Source of the DNA: Zygnema cylindricum
Taxonomy: Eukaryota; Streptophyta; Zygnematophyceae; Zygnematales; Zygnemataceae
Direction of reading: 5' to 3'
DNA length: 64,000 bases
Assembly: GCA_037447655.1 (NCBI GenBank)
Contig: JBBHKE010002744.1
Span: forward strand, 248,001-312,000
Shown here: positions 27,401 to 37,364 of the stretch, one piece after another
How the letters are laid out: each line of letters starts with the position of its first letter
How positions within the stretch are numbered: position 1 is the stretch's first letter
Program-made: the position numbers and the translations under genes
The notes under the pieces: generated by a model
The model's database searches: none
Told to the model about the DNA's origin: nothing
The model's input: only the letters and a program-made list of their open reading frames with translations

Positions 27401-28520
27401 ACAAGCAGCAGAAGTGGGAAGGGAAGAAAGGGAAGAAAGGGAAGAAGAGGTAAAAAAGGATTCTAGTGAAATTTCGAAGTCACTGAATTCGGTGATGATG
27501 GAGTTAAAGCCCCTACAGCCAGTTCCCGCTTTGGTTATGGCTTCAATTGTGTTTACGGATGGAGGTGGGAACACAATCGAGGGAGTATTAGACAGTATCC
27601 CTGTTGGCATAGAGGACCTTTTCCTTCCGTCCACCGCATTAGGGTTGAGTTTCGAAGCAGGAAAGGATAACGAACTTCGGTTCCAGGAACGGCTTTTTAA
27701 GACACTTTGGGAGCTCTGTTCGAGTTCAGGAAAGGGGAGTCTTGCTCAAGCTCTTGCAATGGAGGTTCAGGTAAGGACTCCAGGAGGAGTGGGAGAGGGA
27801 GAGGGAGAGATCTTTTCACAGAATAATAGTCTCAATTCGACTGAAGTCAGTCGTCTCCTTAGTAGCTGTTCCGAATCCGTAAAGCTTTTGGACGTTTCTG
27901 CGGAGAGAGTAGTGGAGGTGGTAGAGGACAGACTGGCACCTTTTGTCATGGTTGTCGAAGGTGGGGCTCTCGTTCATATAGTAAGGAAGGGAGGAATACT
28001 CAATAATGTTGTTTGGAAGGAGGAGAATTCTACAACTTTTCGAGGGAGAAACAGTGTTCCCCAACAACGGAGTAGTGGAGCCTCAAATGCTACCGCAGGA
28101 GAGAGGCAAACTGACGGAACTGATGGGAGGAAGAGAGGAACCGGGAGAGAGAGTGAGACGGTGAAAGAGAGAGAAACTGTGCGAGAGACTGTGAGAGGGA
28201 GAGAGTTGGCTCTACAATTGGTCGGTTTCAATTGGGAGGAAAGGGTTTCGATTGTGGGCGAGCGAGTAAATGACCAGTCTGAGGAAGATATTTTGGGAAT
28301 TTCGAAAAAGAGTGGGAGAGAGGTGGGAGGGAGGTCTGGGGACAGCTTGGGTCTTGGGTCCTTCGAATTGTTAATGTTTTTACCTCCGAGATACCATCTA
28401 TTGATGCGACTCGAGGTCTCCGATTGGTCGACCACAGCTCGTATTAGAACGGATTATTGGCCCTGTCTCGTTCACGTGGACGAGTATCTTGAGGCGCTTA
28501 CGGGATTTGTTGCGAGTTAA
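18494..28520 (+). CDS. AP5B1: AP-5 adaptor complex beta subunit
   Basis: Large subunit of the late-endosomal AP-5 coat complex. Eight exons with GT-AG borders and consistent phases: 18494-18658, 20023-20205, 21461-21709, 22235-22568, 23208-23402, 23588-24620, 24983-25090, 25694-28520. They sum to 5094 bases, 1697 residues. The N-terminus (LTLLEWEQLIADF, IYPSSTLLDLAL) and the C-terminus (FELLMFLPPRYHLL, RIRTDYWPCLVHVDEYL) are of the plant AP-5 beta type. Exons 2-7 are helical-repeat-like (LIELLLGIASRPNHGG, LLCHALLEVTVGAVVWMY). Plant homologues are usually about 1100 residues; the excess is mainly three low-complexity stretches in exon 8 (about residues 850-940, 990-1100, 1135-1360) rich in E, G, R and K. 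Exon 4 is also poorly conserved (P/S/T-rich). The ATG at 18494 lies in a good context (AACCATGG). Identity is strong; borders of exons 3 and 4 are the least certain. Confidence 0.88.
18659..20022 (+). other. AP5B1 intron 1 with possible MITE relic
   Basis: A 1364-base intron. Around 19395-19580 is a possible relic of the TA family (CATCGCTATTGGTGTG, then ACCTATTTAACGGAGTGG). Otherwise no structure is seen. Confidence 0.45.
20206..21460 (+). other. AP5B1 intron 2 with TIR relic
   Basis: A 1255-base intron. The sequence ending AACGCTAATAACTATTTGCG (about 21204-21223) matches the right terminus of the TA-family elements, with the left border possibly near 21110. The rest is unremarkable and T-rich. 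Confidence 0.5.
22569..23207 (+). other. AP5B1 intron 4 with TIR relic
   Basis: A 639-base intron. TGAATCGCTATTAGCGTAAA at about 22676 matches the left terminus of element C; the other end was not identified. Confidence 0.45.
24621..24982 (+). other. AP5B1 intron 6 with purine microsatellite
   Basis: The intron includes a GAGAGGG-type tract at about 24655-24705. It is the same repeat type as the low-complexity coding stretches of exon 8, here on the coding strand as purines. Confidence 0.6.
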
Positions 28521-29744
28521 TAATAAATAGCTCGAAAAATTTAATTCTTAAGAAAGGAATTTTCATGTCTCCCTTTATATTCCGGTTCCCTGCCGTTGTT
28601 TCCATGTGATAATGTTTGTCGCAGAATTGAAGGATTTTTAGGGCGATTTACATGATAGTTTCCTTCTGTGTTTTGGTAAATGCAGGTAGTTTAGGTACTA
28701 CAGGCTTAACCTTCTGATCTTAAGAGCGTTATAAATGTCACATTTTTGGAAAAGTGGTGAAGGTCGGAGTTTTATGAAATATTGACTCATGGTGATTTGT
28801 GAACACAGAAAGATAAAACTCGTGTGTTGCGTCCTCTGAAAATAATGAAAACATTTTGTTCCTGTGTTGGTGTCAGATTTTAATGCAATCCTTTGATGTT
28901 TGCAAGTTTGTTTGTTTTAACCTTTTCTATAAAGGTGATGAGAAGTACAAAGCCGTACCAATTGAAGGTGTAATTACGGGTTTTCAGTCTTAAGTTAAAG
29001 TCATGCCCATCAACGATTTCAGAAAAAAAAAAACACCCGATTTTCAGAAAAAAATGCAGTTCATTAGGGTACATCCAAATATTGGGGACAATTTTTGAAT
29101 ATGGGGTAATTTTTTCAGAGTTTGGTTCAGTACAAACTGAACCCTCTGTTTCTGTACGGATTTTTTTCCGGGGGGAACCACCATTGGATAAAACTTTGTA
29201 CAATGCATCATAAAACTTCAGGAAGTTGTGTTTGGAATTTACCTGTTCCTTTTCTCCTTCCCTGCTCCCTCCTCCGCCCTTTCTTCTCTCGTCTTCCAAT
29301 CCACTGACCTCTACTATCTTGTTGCTTGGATTCAGTTTCCTCTTTATTGTAATGTTGACTAGCCATTTTTCATGTTTGAGTGTTGTTGCTTCTTTGTTTT
29401 ACTTGTCTCCTTTTTTTGTATATCATTGCTTTTGCCTTGCTTAACCTTTTTGTTTGCTTCCCTCCACATGTAGGTTTTCAGTTTTAGCATTGCTGCCTCT
29501 TTTTGTTCCCATGGAATCGGATGGTTTACCGTCGCATTTTTTAATAAAGTCGGCATATTATTTTAAGGGATTTACAGAGTTGCTTTGATAGGTCTTTTCA
29601 ACTATGTTGAAGTTCAGCTAGTCTGTTATGGTTACAACATCTGTGTTGTCCTTTTCAATGTCTATTATATCGTTTCCCTTGTTCGTGTGTTATTTTTTTC
29701 CTTGCTTCCGAACTCATTTTCCTTTTTGTTTGTTTCCACCTTAT
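28521..29744. other. AP5B1 3' flank, no gene
   Basis: T-rich sequence with AATAAA-type motifs just after the stop (AATAATAAATAG at about 28520). Small open frames lack any recognisable family. No element was identified. Confidence 0.5.
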
Positions 29745-30655
29745 TTTCTGTCGTTTTCCTCCATAACTTAGAAAAAAACGAAAAAATCCGCAGCCGTACC
29801 AAAAAAATGAAATTACCACCGTAGAAGTTGCGTTACCTTGAAACTTTATATGTACTGCAGTTTGTTGTCTAGCGCGATGCAATTTGTCGTCTACCGCATT
29901 TTGACCCACTTTCGCGTCCTTTCAACTCATGTTCAAACTTTGCATAAAGTCACCTCGCGAGGTGATGTTAAAAAAAGATCCATGAGGAAGCGAATAGGCA
30001 GATGATGTCACACGTGTCGGAAGTTTTATTACAATTTTACCAAAAAAAAAACCCACTGCACGTTTTCAGCCTGTGCGTACTGATTTCCGTACAAGGGAAT
30101 TGGAGGGGTCTCGACAAACGGACGCCATTTCGCAAAAGCGAAGTGTGTGAAAGCGTCTCTCTCTCTCTCTCCCTCTCCCATTACCACGTCTATCTCACGA
30201 TTCTTGCAATGAAAAACGTCAATAATGGTATCAAATGAAAGATCTCTATAAACGATTTCTTTTGACTATCTTTGGGCGTATTTTGATGGCACGAGAGTGA
30301 GAAAATACTAAAAAACAAAATCGGGAAACAATGGCGAAAAGTTTTAAAATTTGTGACGTCGACTCTGTCATAATTTGAGCGTGACGTCAAAATGTCACAA
30401 ACCCTAAACATCTACAATGTCACAAGTAGCTAGACGTCTACAACCGTCGCTATTTTGTAAACGTCATCAATTGTCGCAAGTTTTGTAGTCGTCTACAACC
30501 GTCACAAATTACACCCACGTCTACATACGTCACAATCTAAAGTAACGATTTCATTTCTTTACATACGAATGCTCTGAAATTAATACGGAGAATCTTCGCT
30601 AAAAACAAAGTTACAAGACTAAAGTTTCGATTGCATGCGAAAGTACCCTTAGCGC
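29745..30655 (-). mobile_element. Family F repeat element, inverted copy (F3)
   Basis: Reverse orientation relative to 32848-33668. It has the central palindrome TCACCTCGCGAGGTGA (29950-29965), a CT tract near 30155, CGTCACAA/GTCTACAACCGTCA motifs at 30350-30530, and the end CATGCGAAAGTACCCTTAG (about 30634). No protein is encoded. Confidence 0.65.
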
Positions 30656-31014
30656 TGTATTGCTAAAGTTGCAACCGTACAAAGAAATCCCAAAATTGTA
30701 GAGTACAAGTTGCGTCATCGTCGAACTTAGGATGTATGAAAAGTTGTCGTTTTTGTTTTGAAATACAAATTCAAATTGCGACACGTACACAATTTGTACA
30801 CATGCGTAATACGCAAGTACAGATTTAGAAACGAAGCTGGTCTGTTTCAAAATCTTTGACGATTTTAGAGATTGGATCCTCAACTTACGTGGGACCACTC
30901 AAATCGAAACACGTATATAAAAACTTATATACAGACGTCACGCGATGTAAGCGAGGCCACATAAATATTGTTGTTCGTACGATTACAAAGACCTCCCCAT
31001 GTAATCTCACCCTT
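30656..31014. repeat. Partial family G sequence, no gene
   Basis: GTTGCAACCGTAC...TAGAGTACAAGTTGCGTCAT (about 30670-30720) matches the start of the G units at 31015, 31830 and 33672. The remainder has no recognised content. Confidence 0.5.
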
Positions 31015-31795
31015 GGGGTCCGTCTCTATGTGCCAAAGTAAGGGTTTTTTTCTATCGCTTTCTTGTAAAACTTAGAGCCGTACCGCGTAAGTTTCAACCG
31101 TACAAAAAAAAATAAAAAAAGATAAGTATATTTTGCGTCATCATCGAATTTAAGATGTACTACATGTTGTTGTATTGTGTTCTTCGACCCACGGCCACGC
31201 CAAAAAATGTCATCTTCAAGCTTTTCTTTAAAACACAGGGACGATGTGTTTTAAAACAAAGTATTTTTGAAAACAAATAGGAACGCGTACTAACACGTGT
31301 ATTTTTTTTTACAAATATTTCAAATGAATTCAAGCGACGGCGAAAGGTACACTATTCGTTATGCTTTGTCTGTTTGCGTTCGGATAAAATGAGGCAAAGT
31401 ACACAATTTGTTTGGTTTTGTCCTTTTGCGCCTGGTACGGATTTTATTTCACCAAGGATCTCAAGATTCCAATACCATTTCACATCGAGCAGACAGGCGA
31501 CGCAAAGGCAAAGTGCATCTTCTTCAACTGTGAAACGACACAGGCTGGAAGGCGGTGCGTCTACACAGTCACGCAAACTCATGCGACGTCACAAGCAGTT
31601 ACAAAACATAATGTGCGTCATGACAAATTGTGGACGTTGACAGCCCTCGCGGGCATTGTCAGCGTATAAAATCGTCACACCCTTAAGTAACCGTTTCGTT
31701 GTTACACATAGGGACACTTGAAATCCGGGTCCGCCGGATCCACGCTAAAATAAAAATTAAGTTCGCTAAGTAACAAGTACATGGGGACATACCTT
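31015..31795 (+). repeat. Family G repeat unit G1
   Basis: It begins near TCTATGTGCCAAAGTAAGGG and ends ACAAGTACATGGGGACATAC. It shares with G2 and G3 blocks such as CTTAGAGCCGTACCGCG and ACGATGTGTTTTAAAAC. The ends are loosely inverted (TATGTCCC/GGGACATA), so it is probably a TIR element. A protein-like stretch lies at about 31438-31610. Confidence 0.6.
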
Positions 31796-31829
31796 AAGAC
31801 GCTACTAATTTGAAAAAAATGATAGAAAA

Positions 31830-32840
31830 AAATCTTTACTTAGGCGTCTATGTCCCAAAGTAAAGGTTTTTTTTCTAACGTTTCCCTGTAAAACTTAGAG
31901 CCGTACCGCGTAAGTTTCAACCGTAAGAAAAAATAGAAAAAAGGAGAAGTACATTTTGCGTCATCGTCGAATTTAAGATGTACTACATGTTGTCGTTTTG
32001 TGTTATTTGACCCACGGCCACGCCAAAAAACGTCATCTTCAAACTTTTATTTAAAACACAAGGCCGATGTGTTTTAAAACAAAGTATTTTTGAAAAACAA
32101 ATAGGAACACGTTTTCGTACGTGTAAAATTTGTTACAAAAATTTCAAACGAATTCAAGCGACGCCGAAACATACACTATTCGTTATGTTTTGTCCGTTGA
32201 CGTCCATCAAAGTACACAATTTGTTTTGTTTTGTCGCGTTTCGTTCAGCTCGGATTTTTCTATTACAGGGGTGTGAAAATTACCATGCCATTTGACGAAA
32301 TCGTGAGAAATCTCTGAGGGCGCCCCATCAAGTCGCACACGCTGCCTCCCTCTCGCTTCTCTCTATCAAACTGCACTATTCCTCATCCTGTCACGAGGCG
32401 ACTCAAAAAGATTGTGAGGTTTGATGCCAAAGTGGAATTGGAGAGGGAGTTGCCTCCTTCGCACCTTACCTCACTATGCAACCTCCAGATGAGGTAGAAC
32501 AAAGATTCAAAACGCGTGGAATTTGCCGAAGAGGCAACCGTACAAGAATGGTAGCGGAAACGACACTTCTTCAGCCATGGACATCCTCTATGACAGAGTG
32601 TTGGAAGGCTAAACGTCTACAAATGTCACGCAACGTTATGCGACATTCAAAGCATTTTTTTACATTTTGGTGCGTTATCACAGATTGTACACCGTCGACA
32701 CCCGTCAGGGGCATTGCTGACGTATACAATCCTGACGCCCTTAAGTGACGACTTCGATTGGTAAACACAAGGACACTCGAAATCTGGGTCCGCTAGATCT
32801 GCGCTAAAAAAAACTAATTCTCTAAGTTTGAAGTACATAG
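31830..32840 (+). repeat. Family G repeat unit G2 with extra insert
   Basis: Direct repeat of G1. About 230 bases at 32280-32510 have no counterpart in G1 or G3 and include a codon-like stretch (RRLKKIVRFDAKVELERELP). This could be captured DNA, or sequence lost from the other copies. Confidence 0.55.
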
Positions 32841-32847
32841 AGATGCA

Positions 32848-33668
32848 CCCTTAGGGTGCTTTCGCATGTAACCGAAACTTAGTCTTGTTACTTTGTTTTT
32901 AGCAAAGATTCTCCGTACAGCAATCACAGCATTCAAATGTAAACGCAAATAACTTGTTGCTTAAAGAAGTGATTTACATAGACGTGTACGAAACAATGTG
33001 ATAGATGAAGTGGTACACAAAATGAGGCGAAACTTCCACTCGGCTTCAATTTGAGGCGTCTCTCCGCACGCTGTACAATTTTTGTGATTTCGTAATGTCC
33101 GTACGCCACATTGTCGAGGTGTGACCCTAAATTACCTTTCCCTGTCGCACAGAAATGCGGTTTCATTTTTCGTTTTCCCACTCGCCGACAAGTGCCCAAC
33201 GTTTTTCCAACGCCGTATGTGTGAAGACACGTGTGATTGAGAGAGACGGCCCTTGTACGTAAATCAGCGCACGGAAAACAGTAGGCACAGGCTGGAAACG
33301 CGCAGTGTGTTTATTTTTTGGTACCCTGCGCAGAAAACTTGTAAAAAGCTTCCGACACGTGCGACAACGTCTGCCTATTCGCTCACTTTATTGGACTTTA
33401 TTTCAAATCACCTCGCGAGGTGATTTGATGTAAAGTTTGAACATGTGCTGAAAGGACACGAAAGTGGGTTGAAATGCGCTAGATGACAAATTCCATCACG
33501 CTAAACTTCAAAATACTGTACGTATAGAGTTTCAAGGTAACGCAACTTGTACGGTAGTAATTTCTATTTTTTGGTACGGCTTCGGATTTTCTCGTTTTTT
33601 TCCAAGTGATGGAGGAAAACTACAGAAAATAATTGTAACTTTAGTACATGCGAAAGTACCCTTAGGGT
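32848..33668 (+). mobile_element. Family F repeat element F1
   Basis: The termini are an inverted pair: AGGGTGCTTTCGCATGT at the left and ACATGCGAAAGTACCCT at the right. In the middle is a perfect 24-base palindrome (33404-33427) built on ATCACCTCGCGAGGTGAT. It is non-coding. Confidence 0.7.
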
Positions 33669-34408
33669 ATGTCCCGATGAGTATAAGTAAGGGTTTTTTT
33701 TTGTCGTTTTCCTGTAAAACTTAGCCCTGTACTGACTAAGTTGCAACCGTACGAAGGAATCGCAAATTTGTAGAGTACAATTTGCGTCATCCTCGATCTT
33801 AGGATGTACGATGATTTGTCGTGTTGTGTTTTTCAACTCACTTCTACGACAAAAAACGTCATCTTCAAACTTATGTTTAAAACGCATAGCGATGTGTTTT
33901 AAAACTAGGTATTTTTGATAAATAAATAGGAACATATATTCGCACGTGCCGTAATTTTCGAAAATTTTAATACGATTTCCAAGGACAAAGAAAAGAACAC
34001 AATTCGCTATGTTTTGTCTGTTTGCGTTCAATACGACGAAGAAAAGTACACAATTTGTTAAGTTTTGTCCGTTTTCGTTTAGTACGGATTTTCTTTTTGT
34101 TGGGGTATCGAAATTCCAATGCCATTTCACGTCGAGCGGACAGGCAACTCGAAGGCACAGCACATCTTCTTCAACCGTGAAACGACACAGGATGGAAAGC
34201 GGTACATCTACAATGTCACGGTAAGACATGCGACGTCACAAGCAGTTCCAAAAAATAACATGGGACAACCAGACAACACAGATTGTAGACGTTGACACCC
34301 GTCCTAGGTATTGTCGACGTATACAATCGTCACAAACGTAAGTTACGATTACGTTATTACACATAAGGACACTTGAAAACCGGGTCCGGCAAATCCGCGC
34401 TAAAATAC

Positions 34409-35545
34409 TGTTGATATTTGAGTATTTTATAGGTTTGCATTAGGATAGAAAAGAGCAAAGGCAGTCTGCCTCTAACTCCCCTCTCTAAGCCCCCACACTT
34501 GTCGTAGTCACTGAAGGCTGGATAAGGAGTTAGAGCCATGGCTGCCTAAGCTCACTACAGAAGACAGGGGGTGGATTAGGTAGATTTACCAAAAGGTACT
34601 TGACAGACCCAGGAAATGATCTTTTTACCTGCCGTCTGTCAAGTCACCCGTAGCCGGTAGCTCTGTCCATTTAGTCTAGGACTAGTGCTAAGGTATATTG
34701 GGTTCGATACGTATATAAACATGTACACGTAGGTTTTTCCATTTAACTAGATTACGGTTTATAGGGTATAGAAACAGATGTACTATTAGTACCGGACGAA
34801 ACAAATCGTACGGACATTTGTTTCGACGGTCCGTATTAAATACTGGTATAAATCGGGCGGTCCTGGTTAGCGCCGGCTTCGCGGAAAGGACAATTTGGCG
34901 GTTTGCGGACTCCGCCACTCCGGATGACACGTGGCAACATCGTACGGGTTTACAGAATCTCCAGAACGGAAGACAAAAAATCTGGATGTGACAAATGTTG
35001 CACTATGGCGACGTCGTACACTGTCCGTACAGAAAGTACTCCGACATCTGTACTTTATGGTACGGTACCGTCTTTTGATTGGTCAGTACCTCAGTTCTAG
35101 GGGGTTTAGAGAGGGGTTTAGGACTTAGAATATTTTGGGTAGGTAGGCGCCTCTCCCAGAGAGCATCTTGTATAAAAGGCAAACTTTGGACAACCATAAA
35201 AATCAACTCAGTGTACCAAATTCAGTGATTCTTTTTGCTGCGGACTCAAGGGAGTCCACGCTACACAGGGGTGTAGTCGTTCAGACTGTTTGCGTGCCAG
35301 GGTGGCTACATTTCTAAGGAAAATTCAAGGTGGGGAATGTTATCCAAAACTCATATTCTAACTTTGCATTATGTGGTGGAATTGAGCACTGATAAAGTCT
35401 TATTTCACAGGGGTGAAGCTATAATGGGGTTTTGATTGTTAAGGGGTCAATCATTTGGGTTTATATATACTTGGAGTCGACACTATCTAGATTAGCTTCT
35501 TTGGACCTGCGAATTATGTGTGGCAATGGAGCCCATATAATTTCA
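34409..35545 (+). mobile_element. Solo Copia LTR
   Basis: It starts TGTTGATATTTG and ends CCCATATAATTTCA, flanked by a perfect 5-bp duplication AATAC (34404-34408 and 35546-35550). No internal region remains, so it is the product of LTR-LTR recombination. It is the same family as the LTR at 8355-9548. Confidence 0.92.
34449..34690 (-). ncRNA. Putative antisense Pol III-like unit in LTR (copy 2)
   Basis: Minus strand: A-box-like CTAAATGGACAGAGCTACCG, T-arm remnant GATCATTTCC, conserved hairpin (about 34455-34555) and TTTT at 34452-34449. The layout and length match copy 1. Function inferred. Confidence 0.35.
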
Positions 35546-35593
35546 AATACGAAGTAAGTTCGCTAAGTTACAAGTACATGGGGATATACACTT

Positions 35594-36280
35594 AGGGAAA
35601 TTTCCCATGTGACTTAAACTTTAGTCTTGTAACTTTGTTTTTAGCGAAGATTCTCCGTACTACTTTCATAGCATTCGTATGTAAAAAAATCAATTGTACT
35701 CACTCTACTTGCCATCAAAACAAGCTAAAAGATAGCCAACACAAATATTTTTTAGAGATCTTTCATTTGATACCTTTCTTGCCTTTTTTCATTAGAGAAT
35801 TGTGAGATATACGCGTTAGTGGGAGAAGGAGAGAGAGAGAGGCGCTTTCGTAGACTTCGCTTTTGCGAATGGCGTCCGTTGGTCGGGACCCCCTCTACGG
35901 TAATTATACGGAAAAAAAGCGCACGGAAAAAAGTCTCGCACAGGCTGGAAACGTGCAGTAGGTTTTTTTTTTGGTACTCTGGGCACAAAAAATGTCAAAA
36001 ACCTCCGTCGCTTGCGAAATCATTTGCATATTCGCCCACGTCGTGGAACTTTGTTTAAAATCACCTCGCGAGGTGATTTTATATAAAGTTTGAAGATGAG
36101 TCGGAAGGACGCAAAAGTGGGTCGAAACGCGCTAAACGACAAACAACAATACAGTTAAAGTTTCAAAGTCACGCAACTTGTACGGTGGTAATTTCAATAT
36201 TTTGGTATGGTTGCGTATTTTCCCGTTTTTTTCCAAGTTATAGAGGAAAACGACATAAAATAACTGTAAGGGGGTGTCCC
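35594..36280 (+). mobile_element. Family F repeat element F2
   Basis: Same orientation as F1. GTCTTGTAACTTTGTTTTTA lies near the left end, the perfect 24-base palindrome is at 36057-36080, and a GGGTGTCCCTATGT end is near 36270. Non-coding. Confidence 0.65.
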
Positions 36281-36324
36281 TATGTAATCGGTACTTTGAT
36301 AAAGTATTTTGGACTGTAGTGAAG

Positions 36325-37232
36325 TGAAACTCTAAGACCTCCATAGGTCCTCAAAAAGGACAGCTTGCAAGAAACCTCTAGGATAACCCTGACCCCTTTA
36401 TGTTACAACAATAATAACTCCCACCCTGGCAAACAAAAACTATGACCACCTTCACCGTTGTGAAGGCAAGACTCCCCTGAGTCGATAGCAAAATGAATCT
36501 TTGAATTTGCTCCCCTGAGCAGTAAGTTATGGAGGGTCAAAGTTGACCTTTTGTACAGAAGCTCTCTAAATGTTGACACGCGGTATATCCGGATTTGCTC
36601 CCTTAATCCTCGGAGATGCCGCGATCCAATATTATTCTGCCACGTGTCATCCGATGTGGCGATGACCATAAACCGCCGAAATCCTCTTCCGCGATCTCGA
36701 CATTCATTCCGGCCGTCCGATGAAATGCACATTTAATCGTAGCCGTAATAAATACCTGCGGGGTATTCGTTTCGCTATCGAAACAAATGCGCGGTACTTG
36801 TTTAATAACCATACCGTAATCCGTACTTCTTGATAACTGGACCTATGTATTCCGTAAGCAGTTTCCGTTAAATGAAATATCCTACATGGTAACGTTTAAA
36901 TAATAATCATACCACATAGCATGTATCATTAGTCCTAGACCCAACGGATAAGGTTACCGTCTACCGGTTGTTTGCCAGCTGGCAAGTACCAGGATCAAAT
37001 CTTGGATGCATCACTAGTTCTTTTAGTAAATAAACTACCATTAAATAAACCAACTAATTCATTTCCCGTAAACCTCTGGATAGCCTAGGTAGCCATGGCT
37101 CTATCTTCCTCTCCAATTTCTCATTGACTGCGACAAGTGTGGGAGTTGGAGAGAGAAGTTAGAGATAAACTGCCTCGGTTTCTTTCTATTTAGACCTAGA
37201 AAATACTTAAAAGAGAACCATCAATTTCTACA
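36325..37232 (-). repeat. 3' LTR of the outer Copia element
   Basis: 908 bases, about 150 shorter than the 5' LTR. The 5' LTR sequence about 48232-48388 is absent here, and the deletion point is at GAAGCTCT|CTAAATG near 36567. It carries the conserved hairpin (about 37085-37175) and tRNA-like block (36928-37014). Confidence 0.9.
36928..37185 (+). ncRNA. Putative antisense Pol III-like unit in outer 3' LTR
   Basis: Plus strand, that is, antisense to this LTR. A-box-like CAACGGATAAGGTTACCG, then a T-arm with stem CCAGG/CTTGG (one G-T pair) around ATCAAAT, then the hairpin. Only a TTT run follows, so termination is weaker than in the other copies. Confidence 0.35.
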
Positions 37233-37364
37233 CTCCCCTTATTTTCTAGTGAATCTTTAATTTTAGACCACACTTCTCCTTGCAGAAAATTAGTTTAGGG
37301 GAAGGCACAGGTTTGGTCATCATATCTGCTACCATCTCGTTATCTGGTCGGTACTCTAAACTGA

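Larger units (their letters stand above)
33672..35590 (+). repeat. Family G repeat unit G3, split by a solo LTR
   Basis: G sequence runs 33672-34408 and resumes at 35551-35590 (ending ACAAGTACATGGGGATATAC). The solo LTR and one AATAC duplication lie between. An exon-like stretch lies at 34082-34231 (TAG before, GTAAGA after). Confidence 0.65.

Noticed and set aside
25566-27634. Minus-strand frames opposite AP5B1 exon 8
   Set aside because: Shadows of the purine-rich coding strand; they lack homology, while the plus frame has conserved AP-5 beta ends.
32476-33199. Small frames in family G and F repeats taken as genes
   Set aside because: Repeated non-coding elements; frames are not shared between copies except the short stretch listed as a finding.
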